DNA from: Sulfurovum indicum
GTDB lineage: Bacteria; Campylobacterota; Campylobacteria; Campylobacterales; Sulfurovaceae
NCBI RefSeq assembly: GCF_014931715.1
Contig: NZ_CP063164.1
Span: 186,001 to 250,000 of the forward strand
Direction: 5' to 3'
Length of the DNA stretch: 64,000 nt
Of the stretch, positions 1 through 8,959 are shown one piece after another (within the stretch, counting starts at the first letter, position 1; the number at the start of each line of letters is the position of its first letter). Both the position numbers and the translations under genes were made by a program. Below the pieces are notes generated by a model that worked only from the letters and a program-made list of their open reading frames with translations, had not been told where the DNA came from and ran no database searches.

Positions 1-1488
1 AGAAGTGGAGAGGTAAAATTTCTTTATGTGGCACCAGAGCGTTTGACAAACGGCTATTTTCTCAATCTTCTGCATCAACTTGATATCAACTTCTTTGTAA
101 TCGATGAAGCCCACTGTGTGAGTGAGTGGGGGCATGAATTCAGAGAAAATTATCGCCGTCTCTCTTTGCTCAAGGAGCAGTTTGCCACGATACCGATCGC
201 TGCTTTTACTGCAACCGCAACAAAGATGGTCGAAGAGGATATTGCTGCCAATCTTGGATTGAAAGCTCCCAAACGTGTCAGGGGTTCACTTTTCAGAGAG
301 AATTTGACCATTCAGGCAAAACACCGTATCAAAGACGGACGTGAACAACTGTTGGCTTTTTTGAAGCAGCATGAAGGTGAATCAGGCATCATCTACACGC
401 TTTCAAGAAAGTCGACAGAGTCGGTTGCCCACTTTCTGCAGAACCAGGGCCTCGAAGCCAGAGCATATCATGCAGGGCTCTCTACCCAGGAGAAGAACAG
501 TACTTACCAGGATTTTGTTGCAGACAGAGTCCAGATCGTAGTTGCGACCATTGCGTTTGGTATGGGGATCGACAAGAGCAACATTCGTTTTGTCGTACAT
601 ATGACAATGCCAAAGACACTGGAAAATTACTACCAGGAGATCGGCCGTGCAGGGCGTGACGGTCTTGAGTCAGAGACCCTGCTTCTCTTTTCTGCATCCG
701 ATATCGTACAGCAGAAGATGTTTATAGAGGATCTTCCTGAGACACCCTATAAAGAGCATGCATTCAACAAGCTTGAGAGTATGGTACGCTTTGCCAACTC
801 AGAGAATTGCCGTCACCAGAGCGTAGCAGCATATTTTGATGACAGGATAAATGTATGTGGTGATAAATGTGACAACTGTTCAGCACCGGCATCCCAAAAA
901 GTTGACATTACTACAGCTGCACGAAAACTGCTCTCCGCGATTGCCAGAACCGATCAGAAATTCGGTCTGCACTATGTGATCGATATTCTCAGAGGAAGCA
1001 AGGAACAGCGTATTTTACAAAATGGTCATGACAAGTTGACAGTTTACGGTATTGGGGAAGAGTACAGCAAATCCCAGTGGCTGACCATCGGTGACAAACT
1101 GCTTGAGATAGGGGCACTGAGTATCGGAGAGTTTAAAGTCTACAAACTGACATCTTTTGGAGTAGAGGTACTTAAAGGAGAGCATCATGTCTCTCTTAAA
1201 GAGAGTCGGCTCAGTATCCAAAAAGCAGCACCCAAACGCAAGGTGACCTACTTTGATGACTATGACGTGGAAGTGTATGACAAGCTGAGGGATCTGCGTA
1301 CCCGTATCGCTTCGGAGAATGGCATTCCTCCCTATATTATATTTTCAGACAAGACACTGAAAGACCTCAGTGCCAAACAGCCAAAAAGCAGAGAAGAGAT
1401 GCTTGAAGTCCATGGGATCGGTGAAGTAAAATTTGATCGGTACGGGGAAGCGTTTTTGACACTGCTTGCAGAAAAAAGTACAGAATAG
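1..1488 (+). CDS. recQ: ATP-dependent DNA helicase RecQ, 5' end outside window
   Basis: 3'-5' DNA helicase of recombination and repair. The frame is open from base 1, and the first residues RSGEVKFLYVAPERL match the RecQ region just before motif II, so the Walker A part lies outside the window. Visible parts: the DEAH box (IDEAHCVSEWGHEF, about residues 33-46 of the fragment), FTATAT (motif III), the motif VI region IGRAGRDG, a zinc-binding RQC cysteine set (CRHQ...CGDKCDNC), a winged-helix RQC region, and a C-terminal HRDC domain ending in VHGIGEVKFDRYGEAFL. An internal GTG at 28 is not the start. rnhB follows 38 bp downstream on the same strand. Confidence 0.96.
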   Translation, partial: RSGEVKFLYVAPERLTNGYFLNLLHQLDINFFVIDEAHCVSEWGHEFRENYRRLSLLKEQFATIPIAAFTATATKMVEEDIAANLGLKAPKRVRGSLFRENLTIQAKHRIKDGREQLLAFLKQHEGESGIIYTLSRKSTESVAHFLQNQGLEARAYHAGLSTQEKNSTYQDFVADRVQIVVATIAFGMGIDKSNIRFVVHMTMPKTLENYYQEIGRAGRDGLESETLLLFSASDIVQQKMFIEDLPETPYKEHAFNKLESMVRFANSENCRHQSVAAYFDDRINVCGDKCDNCSAPASQKVDITTAARKLLSAIARTDQKFGLHYVIDILRGSKEQRILQNGHDKLTVYGIGEEYSKSQWLTIGDKLLEIGALSIGEFKVYKLTSFGVEVLKGEHHVSLKESRLSIQKAAPKRKVTYFDDYDVEVYDKLRDLRTRIASENGIPPYIIFSDKTLKDLSAKQPKSREEMLEVHGIGEVKFDRYGEAFLTLLAEKSTE

Positions 1489-1526
1489 GAACAGGCCTGC
1501 ATCTGCCTGTGAATGAAAAGGAACAT

Positions 1527-2096
1527 ATGAATAGAGAGTTTCAAAAACGGCTATGCGGCATAGATGAAGCAGGCAGGGGACCTTTGGCCGGTCCGCTTGT
1601 CATGGCTGGGGTGATCCTTACTCTCCCGATTGACGGGCTGATGGACTCCAAAAAGTTGACAGAAAAGAAGCGTGAAGCCCTTTTCCCATTGATCCTTGAG
1701 AATTCCGACTATCATATTGTTACATTTTCAGCCAAGCAGATAGATACAATGGGTATTTCAAAATGTCTTCAAAGCGGACTGCTTTCCATTCAAGAACACC
1801 TGCCGGGTGTTGCGTACCTGTTTGACGGCAACAGCTCCTTCGGTGTTGTGAATATTGAAACCATGATCAAGGCAGATACGAAGGTTCCAGAAGTAAGTGC
1901 TGCAAGTATTTTGGCAAAGGTGACACGGGACAGGGAGATGGTGGAGATGGGCAGGCGCTATCCACAGTATGGCTTTGAAAAGCATAAAGGATATGCGACA
2001 AAAGCCCATTATGAGGCGCTGCTGAAGCATAACCGGTGTGCGATCCACAGAAAGACCTTTCGGGTCAGAGGTTTGGACGAACCGGCTCTTTTTTAA
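1527..2096 (+). CDS. rnhB: ribonuclease HII
   Basis: Type 2 RNase H, which cuts the RNA strand of RNA-DNA hybrids and single ribonucleotides in DNA. Signatures: GIDEAGRGPLAGPLVMAGV (catalytic DE), DSKKL, and SAASILAKVTRD (third acidic residue). A GTG at 1509 gives six more residues, but ATG 1527 has an AAGGA ribosome site at 1518-1522 and gives a normal length of 189 aa. It converges with the 2107-3432 gene with a 10 bp gap. A type 1 enzyme (rnhA) is 3.2 kb away on the other strand. Confidence 0.95.
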   Translation: MNREFQKRLCGIDEAGRGPLAGPLVMAGVILTLPIDGLMDSKKLTEKKREALFPLILENSDYHIVTFSAKQIDTMGISKCLQSGLLSIQEHLPGVAYLFDGNSSFGVVNIETMIKADTKVPEVSAASILAKVTRDREMVEMGRRYPQYGFEKHKGYATKAHYEALLKHNRCAIHRKTFRVRGLDEPALF

Positions 2097-2106
2097 ACAC
2101 TCTCTT

Positions 2107-3432
2107 TTAGAAAGAGATACCGTTTACAGTCGTTTTCCCGTTTCTCATAATGAGCGTATAGCTTTTTCCTCCATTCTCTTCTTTGGGAGGGATAAGCATC
2201 ATCAGCATCATAGCTCTTGGATCCTCTCCGATAACAGAGAGGATCTCATTTGAAACGACTATTTTTGTATGGCTGTCAAGCGCATTGAGAAGTATAAGCG
2301 GGTTCTTGTCCAGCTGGGAAATATCGATATTCGGGTCAAACTTGAAAGAAGAGTTCACTAAAACTCCTCCTAGCTTTTTACCATTTTCAACGATCTTCTG
2401 AATGGAAAAGTTGTTGACAGTGAGAGTGATACCTTTTGAAAGCAGCAATCTGAGCTGCTTTTTGTAAGTCTCTGTCTCTATATCGCTCTTTTGCAGTTTA
2501 TCGAGGGCATCTATATCAATATTCTCTATACTTACATCCCCGTGAAGATCGTTCAGAGAAAAGACTCTGGCTTTGGCTTTGGCCTCCAATACTTTTACAG
2601 TTGTTTTAATATGGCTTTGTAAAAGACCGTTTATAAACTTTTGGGAACTCTTTACCGATACTTCTCTGATCTCTGAGGAGAAGGTATCAGTTTGTCTCAT
2701 ATGAATATGTTCTACTTCGTAGAGAGCATCTACATCATGAATCGTTGTACCGGTCATTTGATGGTGGGATACCATGTTTTGAAGTGTGATCTCTGTGCCG
2801 TTGTTATCCATGATACCCAGTACTTTCAGCTTTTGGTCCAATTGTGTGATACGCTCCTGATCCATTTTTCCGGTAAAGGAAAGGCCTTTGATTTTGATCC
2901 TTACTTCCCTTTTTCCTGTCATGGTCTCATCAATATCCTGCACATAGCCCTGAAAGCCGGAAAGGTTTTTATTGATATCGATATGGATAAGAAGTTTTTT
3001 GTTGTCAAATATTTTCTGTATCTGGGAGAAGAGCGCTTTTTCCTCTTCATTCTCTGCAGTCTCAAGAATCCCGTCAGGCAGTTTTACAGGATAGAGATCA
3101 ATGGAAAGTGCACTGTATATATCTTTCATATAGAAAACATCCGCACCGATCTTCATTCCTTTAAGTAGTGCGATCTCTTCAGGTGTTGTCGGGGTTCCCT
3201 GTGCAGTAAAGTAAGATGCGATCTTGGGAGGATCATCGAAACGGATAATGAAATGCTCTTTTTTGCCACTATTCTTGCGGTTTTCTATGACAAAACCGTT
3301 ATGTTGCAATATGGTCAATTCCTGGTTGAGTTGTTTTTTGGCCTGTATAGTGAGTTCATCATGTCCCAGACTCAGGAAGTAGATGAGTGCTGCGGCAATA
3401 AGACCGAAAATCACTATGCCGGCTTTTTTCAT
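2107..3432 (-). CDS. membrane-anchored protein of unknown function, possibly DUF945/YdgA-like
   Basis: The 441-residue protein begins MKKAGIVIFGLIAAALIYFL, one N-terminal membrane segment or uncleaved signal, and the rest is predicted to lie in the periplasm. The body has alternating beta-like stretches and repeated SIENIDIDALDK / SFKFDPNIDISQLDKNP-type segments that recall DUF945 (YdgA) proteins. That assignment is by appearance only. No catalytic motif is seen. It is the last gene of a minus-strand run and starts 9 bp after aroC ends, so it is probably co-transcribed with aroC. Confidence 0.7.
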   Translation of the reverse strand: MKKAGIVIFGLIAAALIYFLSLGHDELTIQAKKQLNQELTILQHNGFVIENRKNSGKKEHFIIRFDDPPKIASYFTAQGTPTTPEEIALLKGMKIGADVFYMKDIYSALSIDLYPVKLPDGILETAENEEEKALFSQIQKIFDNKKLLIHIDINKNLSGFQGYVQDIDETMTGKREVRIKIKGLSFTGKMDQERITQLDQKLKVLGIMDNNGTEITLQNMVSHHQMTGTTIHDVDALYEVEHIHMRQTDTFSSEIREVSVKSSQKFINGLLQSHIKTTVKVLEAKAKARVFSLNDLHGDVSIENIDIDALDKLQKSDIETETYKKQLRLLLSKGITLTVNNFSIQKIVENGKKLGGVLVNSSFKFDPNIDISQLDKNPLILLNALDSHTKIVVSNEILSVIGEDPRAMMLMMLIPPKEENGGKSYTLIMRNGKTTVNGISF

Positions 3433-3441
3433 AGAGATCCT

Positions 3442-4524
3442 TTAGTTTGAACGGGAGTAGAGAGTTCTGAGGTGCTCCATCTTCCTGCCCATGTTCAGGA
3501 GAGTCATGTCTGCAAGAACCAGTGCCATCATTGCCTCACAGACGACAGCACCGCGAATGGCAACACAGGGGTCATGGCGTCCTTTAAGGTTGCACTTGAC
3601 CGGTTCATTGGCAGTAGTGACTGTATCCTGTTCCTGAAAAATGGAAGGAGTTGGTTTAAAGTGGGTCTTTATAATGATAGAATCTCCATTACTGATACCG
3701 CCAAGCATTCCGCCGGAGTGGTTGCTTTTGAAGCCTTCTGGTGTGATCTCGTCGTTGTTCTCACTGCCTTTAAGGTGTGTACTGGCCACACCGTCACCGA
3801 TCTCCACAGCTTTGGCTGCATTGATTCCCATCATAGCATCTGCAAGAACAGCATCGAGTTTATAATAGAGAGGCTCACCAAGACCGACAGGTACACCTGT
3901 AGCTGTTGTCAAAACCACACCGCCTACGGAATCATGGTTCTCTTTGGCAGTCAGTATTGCCTCCTCCTGTATTTTTTCTTTGTTTGGATCAAGGGCATAG
4001 AGTTTTGAGTTTTTAGCATATTCAAAGTCTATGCTCTCTGCTTTGATACCGTCGACTTCACACAGACCGCTTTGGATCTCGATGCCCAGTTCCCGCAGCA
4101 TTAGTTTGGCGATGGCACCACCGGCCACACGTGCTGCTGTTTCTCTTGCCGAGCTCCGTCCGCCGCCGCGATAGTCACGCAGACCGTATTTGTGAAAGTA
4201 GGTGAAATCTGCATGTCCCGGGCGGAAAAGATTTTTGACATTCTCATAATCTTTGCTCTTCTGATTGGTGTTGAAGATGATCATTGCAATGGGAGTACCT
4301 GTACTCACACCTTCAAAAACTCCGGAGAGTATCTCAACTTTGTCATCCTCTTTACGCCCGGTCTCAAGCTTGCTTTTGCCAGGTTTGCGTCGATTGAGTT
4401 CGGATTGTATAAATGCTTCATCGATCTGGAGTCCTGCCGGTACACCGTCAATAATACACCCGATCGCTTTTCCATGTGACTCGCCAAAAGTGGTCAATGT
4501 CAGTCTCTTTCCAAAGGTATTCAT
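3442..4524 (-). CDS. aroC: chorismate synthase
   Basis: Last step of the shikimate pathway: 5-enolpyruvylshikimate-3-phosphate to chorismate, using reduced FMN. Signatures: N-terminal [21 protein letters not shown], then [38 protein letters not shown], and C-terminal [23 protein letters not shown]. The length of 360 aa is normal. The ATG overlaps the rnc stop by 4 bp (ATGA), so it is translationally coupled to rnc. The rnc-aroC pairing also occurs in Helicobacter (HP0662-HP0663). Confidence 0.98.
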   Translation of the reverse strand: MNTFGKRLTLTTFGESHGKAIGCIIDGVPAGLQIDEAFIQSELNRRKPGKSKLETGRKEDDKVEILSGVFEGVSTGTPIAMIIFNTNQKSKDYENVKNLFRPGHADFTYFHKYGLRDYRGGGRSSARETAARVAGGAIAKLMLRELGIEIQSGLCEVDGIKAESIDFEYAKNSKLYALDPNKEKIQEEAILTAKENHDSVGGVVLTTATGVPVGLGEPLYYKLDAVLADAMMGINAAKAVEIGDGVASTHLKGSENNDEITPEGFKSNHSGGMLGGISNGDSIIIKTHFKPTPSIFQEQDTVTTANEPVKCNLKGRHDPCVAIRGAVVCEAMMALVLADMTLLNMGRKMEHLRTLYSRSN

Positions 4525-5192
4525 GCTTTCAGTGCCTCCAATGCGATCTGTGCAGCTTTCTGCTGTGCCTCTTTTTTGCTTTTTCCTTTTGCCTTGGCGA
4601 TGATCTCATTATTGAGTGTCACAGCGATCTCAAACTCTTTTTTGTGATCAGGGCCGGAAGAACCCAGAAGTTCATATTGCGGGGTGACACCATGGGATGC
4701 CTGTGTCAGTTCCTGAAGGGCGGTTTTGTAATCCTTGGAGAGTGAGTCCAGGTCTATCTTCGGATGTGATGCCTCCAGAAGGGAAATGGAGATCTCTTTT
4801 GCCTTTTCCAGTCCAGCCTCCAGATAGACAGCTCCGATAACTGCTTCAAAGGCATTGGAGAGCAGGGAGGGTTTGTGACGTCCGTTGTTGTTCTCTTCTG
4901 CCGAGGAGAGAAAGATGTACTCACCCAGATCGATAGTCTTTGCCAGAAGGGTAAAGCCGCTTTCATTCACCAGTGACGCACGGATCTTTGAGAGTACCCC
5001 TTCATTGGAGTTTGGGAACTTGTTGAAGAGGTATTCCCCAACAATAAGGTCAAGTACGGCATCGCCCAAAAACTCAAGCCGCTCATTATTGTAAGGCTTT
5101 TTATAACTTTTGTGTGTTAAAGCCTCAATAATCAATTGCTTATCTTTAAATGTATAGTTCAGTCGTTTTTCCAGTTGACTGTAGTCTGTCAT
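4521..5192 (-). CDS. rnc: ribonuclease III
   Basis: Double-strand RNA endonuclease for rRNA and mRNA processing. The N-terminal catalytic domain has the signature [21 protein letters not shown] (about residues 36-56) and a second acidic site near [13 protein letters not shown]. The C-terminal double-stranded RNA-binding domain ([11 protein letters not shown] ... [16 protein letters not shown]) is complete. Length is 223 aa. It overlaps aroC by 4 bp and is separated from rnhA by 103 bp that carry a palindromic element. Confidence 0.98.
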   Translation of the reverse strand: MTDYSQLEKRLNYTFKDKQLIIEALTHKSYKKPYNNERLEFLGDAVLDLIVGEYLFNKFPNSNEGVLSKIRASLVNESGFTLLAKTIDLGEYIFLSSAEENNNGRHKPSLLSNAFEAVIGAVYLEAGLEKAKEISISLLEASHPKIDLDSLSKDYKTALQELTQASHGVTPQYELLGSSGPDHKKEFEIAVTLNNEIIAKAKGKSKKEAQQKAAQIALEALKA

Positions 5193-5240
5193 TGTAGTAT
5201 CCCTTTATTTTGGTATGTCTGTTGTGCCATTGCGAACCTG

Positions 5241-5286
5241 TGTATCCCAATAGAAGCCTCTTTGGTCTGCAAAGCCCGGGATGACA
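5241..5286. repeat. imperfect palindromic REP-like element between rnhA and rnc
   Basis: The outer arms TGTATCCC (5241-5248) and GGGATGACA (5278-5286) pair with one bulge around an inner GCC...GC-rich core. The arm read on the minus strand, TGTCATCCCGGGC, resembles the extragenic palindromes known in other proteobacteria. Only one copy was recognised here, so the repeat status is a guess. It would form a hairpin in the rnhA-rnc mRNA. Confidence 0.4.
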
Positions 5287-5295
5287 CCCCTGTTA

Positions 5296-5736
5296 TTATC
5301 TATTTTGAAAACGCTCTGCCTCTTCCTTTGCAAGAGCGTCACAGCGTTCGTTCTCCGGATGACCGTTATGTCCGCGTACCCAGGTACCGTGGACATTGTG
5401 CGGTGCAGCAACCTCCAGATACTCTTTCCAGAGATCAATATTTTTGACCTTTTTGAAATCTTTTTTTACCCAGGTATCCAGCCACTCGTTGATCGCTTTG
5501 ACCACATAGGAGCTGTCAGAGATCACTTCCACATCGCAGGGCTCTTTGAGCAGCTTCAATCCCTCGATTACTCCCCTCAGCTCCATACGGTTGTTGGTAG
5601 TGTGTGCTTCCCCGCCACAATACTCTTTTCTGTGCCCATTGTACTCCAGGATACCTCCATAGCCTCCGGGACCGGGGTTGCCCAGACTTGAACCGTCAGA
5701 GTAGAGAGTAATCTGTTTGCGTACTTGCTTTTGCAA
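5296..5736 (-). CDS. rnhA: ribonuclease HI
   Basis: Cuts RNA in RNA-DNA hybrids (R-loops, primers). All four catalytic acids are in place: D in YSDGSSLGNPGPGG, E in NNRMELRGVIEGL, D in VISDSSYVVKAI, and a C-terminal D in NERCDALAKEEA. Length is 146 aa. The start is TTG at 5736 preceded by GAGGAA (minus strand). No ATG is available between it and the first catalytic residue, so the gene overlaps the upstream TPR gene by 41 bp. Confidence 0.96.
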   Translation of the reverse strand: MQKQVRKQITLYSDGSSLGNPGPGGYGGILEYNGHRKEYCGGEAHTTNNRMELRGVIEGLKLLKEPCDVEVISDSSYVVKAINEWLDTWVKKDFKKVKNIDLWKEYLEVAAPHNVHGTWVRGHNGHPENERCDALAKEEAERFQNR

Positions 5737-6739
5737 TCTGTTCCTCGACTTCTACAGAGTTGATCGCCATACAGTTTGGACACCGTTTGAACGAAACAGG
5801 AAAACTCTGTTTACATTTTTTACACAGATAGGAGAACTGCAGATCTCCCTCTTCAAAACCGTTCTCTTTGGCTTTTGCCAGCATATCCAGAGAGAAAATA
5901 CCGCTTTGGGCCATCGGTTTTTGCAGATACCCCTTTGCATAATAGAGTGTACCCAGTTGTGTATTGTTTGAGATTATATCCAAATCGAGTTGTGAATTGG
6001 GTAAGAACCAGAGGATATCAAGTATCTCTCTAATACGTGAAGTATCAATATTTTTCCAGGCAATACGCGTATCCAGCTGAAGCATTGCAGCGATGATCTG
6101 ACGATAGAGACCAGGTTCTTCGTTCAGCAGTTCCTGCAGTGAGAAGAGCTTCTTTTCTGCAGCTATGGAGCGGTTGGCCATCAATTGGGAGAACTCAAGA
6201 AATTTTTGGAGTGTATGGGTGTCCTCTCCAAGCACTTCAAGTGGTTCTATAACCTCTTTTGCCTTATCATACTGCTGCATTATCTCATAAACGACCCCCA
6301 ACTCATAAAGTACTTTTTTATTGCGGGGTTTTTTGCGCAGTATCTCGACATAGATAGTTCTTGCACGCTCCAGAAAGCCGGCATGCAGGTAGGTTGTGCC
6401 CAGCCGTTCCATTAATTCTGTTTTCGCCAGTTCATTGGGTATGTTTTTGATCAGATAGAGATAGATACTGATCGCTTTATGATACTCCCCTGAGTTCTCG
6501 AACGCTTTTGCAAGCAGTGTAAGGGGCTTGAACATATGCTCTTCAAAAGGCATGGAAGCTGTATCGAGTGCACACTCTGCACTGTCAAACTTGTCCAGGA
6601 ACTTCAGCAGGTTTCCGGCTTCTTTTTGCTGTTTATAGACTCCCCATGCATAGGTAGCTACAGCAATAATAAGGCTGATAACAATAATAAGCAGAATACT
6701 GAAAAGCGGATCGTTGTAGGTAGGGAGGATATGCTCCAT
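5696..6739 (-). CDS. LapB/YciM-like tetratricopeptide protein with C-terminal zinc ribbon
   Basis: The 347-residue protein has an N-terminal membrane segment (about residues 12-30, SILLIIVISLIIAVATYAWG), several TPR-type helical pairs (for example the stretch ending LGTTYLHAGFLERARTIYVEIL and the next starting KVLYELGVVYEIMQQYDKA), and a C-terminal rubredoxin-like knuckle CKKC...CPNC. That architecture is the same as E. coli LapB, the heat-shock membrane protein that controls LpxC turnover. The functional match is inferred from architecture. The start has AAGGAG upstream. It heads the minus-strand run LapB-like/rnhA/rnc/aroC. Confidence 0.8.
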   Translation of the reverse strand: MEHILPTYNDPLFSILLIIVISLIIAVATYAWGVYKQQKEAGNLLKFLDKFDSAECALDTASMPFEEHMFKPLTLLAKAFENSGEYHKAISIYLYLIKNIPNELAKTELMERLGTTYLHAGFLERARTIYVEILRKKPRNKKVLYELGVVYEIMQQYDKAKEVIEPLEVLGEDTHTLQKFLEFSQLMANRSIAAEKKLFSLQELLNEEPGLYRQIIAAMLQLDTRIAWKNIDTSRIREILDILWFLPNSQLDLDIISNNTQLGTLYYAKGYLQKPMAQSGIFSLDMLAKAKENGFEEGDLQFSYLCKKCKQSFPVSFKRCPNCMAINSVEVEEQIAKASTQTDYSLL

Positions 6740-6770
6740 TAAGTGCTCCTTTGGGAGTGTTTAATGGAGG

Positions 6771-6803
6771 GTGAAGAGTGAAGAGTGAAGAGTGAAGAGT
6801 GTA
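6771..6803. repeat. tandem heptanucleotide repeat (GTGAAGA)x4.7
   Basis: Four exact GTGAAGA units and a partial fifth run from 6771 to 6803, just upstream of the LapB-like start on the other strand. The same unit (phase GAAGAGT) recurs at 43402-43422. It faces a pyrimidine heptad array at 6853-6903, with a hairpin between them. Confidence 0.9.
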
Positions 6804-6808
6804 GGTAT

Positions 6809-6833
6809 GCACAACACGTTTGTTGTGCTTTTA
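6809..6833 (+). terminator. 8-bp perfect hairpin followed by T-rich run
   Basis: GCACAACA (6809-6816) and TGTTGTGC (6821-6828) pair around CGTT and are followed by TTTTATT. It has the shape of a weak intrinsic terminator, but it lies between divergent genes, so it has no obvious upstream gene to end. It may be the centre of a heptad-flanked element. Confidence 0.5.
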
Positions 6834-6852
6834 TTGGATAGGCAGTTTTGTT

Positions 6853-6903
6853 TTTCACTTTTCATTCCTCAGTTCATCATTCATCATTCATCATTCATCA
6901 TTC
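6853..6903. repeat. tandem heptanucleotide repeat (TTCATCA)x4.4 with degenerate lead-in
   Basis: Exact TTCATCA units start at 6873, 6880, 6887 and 6894, with a partial TTC at 6901. Before them are degenerate heptads (TTTCACT, TTTCATT, CCTCAGT) in the same 7-nt phase. Read on the minus strand it is purine-rich, so it opposes the 6771-6803 array. Confidence 0.9.
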
Positions 6904-6927
6904 TATGTTGGATTATACCAAATTGGA

Positions 6928-6933
6928 TATAAT
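6928..6933 (+). promoter_or_regulatory. -10 box of dnaG promoter
   Basis: A perfect TATAAT ends only 6 nt before the dnaG ATG, so transcription would be expected to begin at or next to the start codon. No purine-rich ribosome site lies between the box and the ATG. Confidence 0.6.
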
Positions 6934-6939
6934 GTTACT

Positions 6940-8595
6940 ATGATAGATAACGCGTCCATTGAATCACTTAAAAATAGTATCGATATTGTTGATGTGATCG
7001 GAAATTATGTTGAGCTGAAAAAGGCGGGAGCCAACTATAAGGCAAACTGTCCGTTCCATGGGGAGAAGACGCCTTCTTTTGTTGTCAGTCCTTCCAAACA
7101 GATCTACCACTGTTTCGGATGTGGTGTCGGAGGGGATGCTATCAAGTTCGTTATGGAGCTGGAAAAACTTGCCTATCCTGAAGCGATCGAGAAACTGGCA
7201 TCAATGTTCAACTTCTCGCTAAACTATACCAAAGGCAGTTCTGACTACTCGGATGCCAAACGGCTGCTTGAGGCGATCCAGCGCTGGTATGTAAAGAATC
7301 TTGAACAAAACAAGACGGCAAAATCCTATTTGCATGACAGGGGAGTATCGCAAAACTCCATCGAGCGTTTTGGTATCGGGTATGTACCTGACGGAAGGTC
7401 AGTGATGCGTTTTCTGGATTCGGCATCGTTGCCGCGTCCCCAGGCTGCTGAGGCAGGGATCATTGCACAGGGAGAAGATGGAGGGTACTATGCCAGACTG
7501 GTTGAGCGTATTACCTTCCCTATCTTCTCGCCCAACGGGGCAGCGGTAGGATTTGGAGGACGTACTATTACAAACCACCCGGCCAAGTATATCAACTCTC
7601 CCCAGACAAAACTCTTTAATAAGTCCCGTCTGCTTTATGGCTATAATCTTGCAAAAGAGAGTATCTACAAAAATAAAAAGCTGATCGTCTGTGAGGGGTA
7701 TCTGGATGTGGTGATGTTCCATCAGGCAGGTTTTACAGAAGCGGTTGCGACCCTTGGTACGGCATTGACACAGGAGCATTTACCGCTGCTTCGTAAAGGG
7801 GAGCCTAAGATCATTTTGGCATATGATGGGGACAAAGCAGGTGTATCTGCTGCACTGAAAGCGGCACAGATGCTTGCTTATGCAGGATTTGACGGTGGAG
7901 TTGTACTCTTCCCGGACGGACAGGATCCAGCTGATCTTATTGCGAAAGGGGAGAGTGAAACAGTTGCGAAACTGCTGCGTGAAGCCAAGTCGATCATTCC
8001 TTTTGTGCTTGAAAAGATCGCAGAGAGTTACGATCTGTACGATCCTCGAGCAAAAGAGACAGCATATGGCGCAATGAAGCAGTTCCTCTCCGGACTCAGC
8101 CAGATCATTAAAGATGCCTATATTCCGATGGCAGCGACTTTGATCGGGGTAGCTCCCGCCATGTTCGGTACCCAGACTCAGCCAAATCGTGCCAGAGAGA
8201 GTTTTTCTCAGCCAAAAAATGATGTCGCAAAGCTGAGTATCCTCAAGACCTTGCTGGAAAAACCGGAGCTGATCGACTTCGTGCTGGATGTGATTGACAT
8301 AAAGATGTTCGGTACGTATGCTTCTCTTTTTGCCTCTGTAGTCAATGGTGAGAAAGAGCACCCTCAGTTGATGGGTCTATCTGTGGACGAAAGTATAAAG
8401 ACCATGACCGAAAAAGAGTTGGAGAGGGCGTTGATACAATTTTTAAAGACATACTACGAAGAGAAGCTAAAGCGTATTCCAAAGGACACTACTATGCCTT
8501 CGTCCCAAAAGGTATATTGGATAAGAAAGATAAAAACCGATATCATACCAAGACTGAAACGGGGTGAACTGGTTGCCTCTGTTACAAACATATAG
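6940..8595 (+). CDS. dnaG: DNA primase
   Basis: Makes RNA primers at the replication fork. The CHC2 zinc finger is at about residues 35-60 (CPFH...CFGC). The TOPRIM catalytic core includes KLIVCEGYLDVVMFHQAGF and ILAYDGDKAG. The C-terminal helicase-binding region follows. Length is 551 aa from ATG 6940. A TTG-started extension to 6820 would translate the heptad repeats and is rejected. MIDNASIESLKNSIDIVDVI aligns with the usual DnaG N-terminus. The ATG lies where a transcript from the TATAAT at 6928 should begin. Confidence 0.97.
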   Translation: MIDNASIESLKNSIDIVDVIGNYVELKKAGANYKANCPFHGEKTPSFVVSPSKQIYHCFGCGVGGDAIKFVMELEKLAYPEAIEKLASMFNFSLNYTKGSSDYSDAKRLLEAIQRWYVKNLEQNKTAKSYLHDRGVSQNSIERFGIGYVPDGRSVMRFLDSASLPRPQAAEAGIIAQGEDGGYYARLVERITFPIFSPNGAAVGFGGRTITNHPAKYINSPQTKLFNKSRLLYGYNLAKESIYKNKKLIVCEGYLDVVMFHQAGFTEAVATLGTALTQEHLPLLRKGEPKIILAYDGDKAGVSAALKAAQMLAYAGFDGGVVLFPDGQDPADLIAKGESETVAKLLREAKSIIPFVLEKIAESYDLYDPRAKETAYGAMKQFLSGLSQIIKDAYIPMAATLIGVAPAMFGTQTQPNRARESFSQPKNDVAKLSILKTLLEKPELIDFVLDVIDIKMFGTYASLFASVVNGEKEHPQLMGLSVDESIKTMTEKELERALIQFLKTYYEEKLKRIPKDTTMPSSQKVYWIRKIKTDIIPRLKRGELVASVTNI

Positions 8596-8615
8596 ATACT
8601 TCCAAAGGAAAAACA

Positions 8616-8897
8616 ATGGCTACAGCAAGTGCAAGACATATTTTGGTAAACGATGAAACGTTCTGTCATGAACTTAAAGCAAAGATCAGCTCCGGAGAGA
8701 TCACGTTTGAAGAAGCGGCAAGAGACCACTCTTTGTGTCCTTCTGGCATTAAAGGGGGAGAATTGGGCAGCTTCAGTCAGGGGCAAATGGTTCCTGAGTT
8801 TGACAAAGTGGTATTCAATGATGAGGTAGGTGTAGTTCACGGTCCGGTAAAAACCCAGTTTGGTTACCACCTTCTGGAAATAACAGAACGCTCATAA
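8616..8897 (+). CDS. parvulin-type peptidyl-prolyl cis-trans isomerase
   Basis: A stand-alone PpiC domain of 93 aa with no signal peptide, so probably cytoplasmic. Parvulin signatures: ASARHILV at the N-terminus, FEEAARDHSLCPSGIKGGELGSF (SxxxGGxLG core), FDKVVF, and the C-terminal TQFGYHLLEI. The ATG has AAAGGA upstream and lies 20 bp after dnaG. The protein resembles E. coli PpiC (Par10) in size and make-up. Confidence 0.93.
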   Translation: MATASARHILVNDETFCHELKAKISSGEITFEEAARDHSLCPSGIKGGELGSFSQGQMVPEFDKVVFNDEVGVVHGPVKTQFGYHLLEITERS

Positions 8898-8902
8898 TTG
8901 TA

Positions 8903-8946
8903 CATAAGATGGGTAATCTTTTATCCATCTTATGCTAAAATCCTTT
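8903..8946 (+). terminator. terminator-like hairpin after parvulin gene
   Basis: CATAAGATGG (8903-8912) and CCATCTTATG (8925-8934) pair perfectly over 10 bp with a 12-nt loop. The T-rich stretch CCTTTTT comes 8 nt later. It would end the dnaG-ppi transcript before the tRNA. Confidence 0.65.
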
Positions 8947-8959
8947 TTATCTAATCTTT

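Noticed and set aside
2038-2253. Plus-strand frame after rnhB
   Set aside because: Overlaps the rnhB end and lies antisense to the 2107-3432 gene, which has a proper signal-anchor and ribosome context.
6771-6903. CRISPR array
   Set aside because: Units are directly adjacent 7-mers with no spacers, and no cas gene is present.
6820-6939. N-terminal extension of dnaG
   Set aside because: It starts at TTG, translates the TTCATCA repeats, and adds 40 residues not found in primases. ATG 6940 matches the family N-terminus.
7780-8361. Minus-strand frame of 193 codons
   Set aside because: Shadow of dnaG with no ribosome site or known motif.
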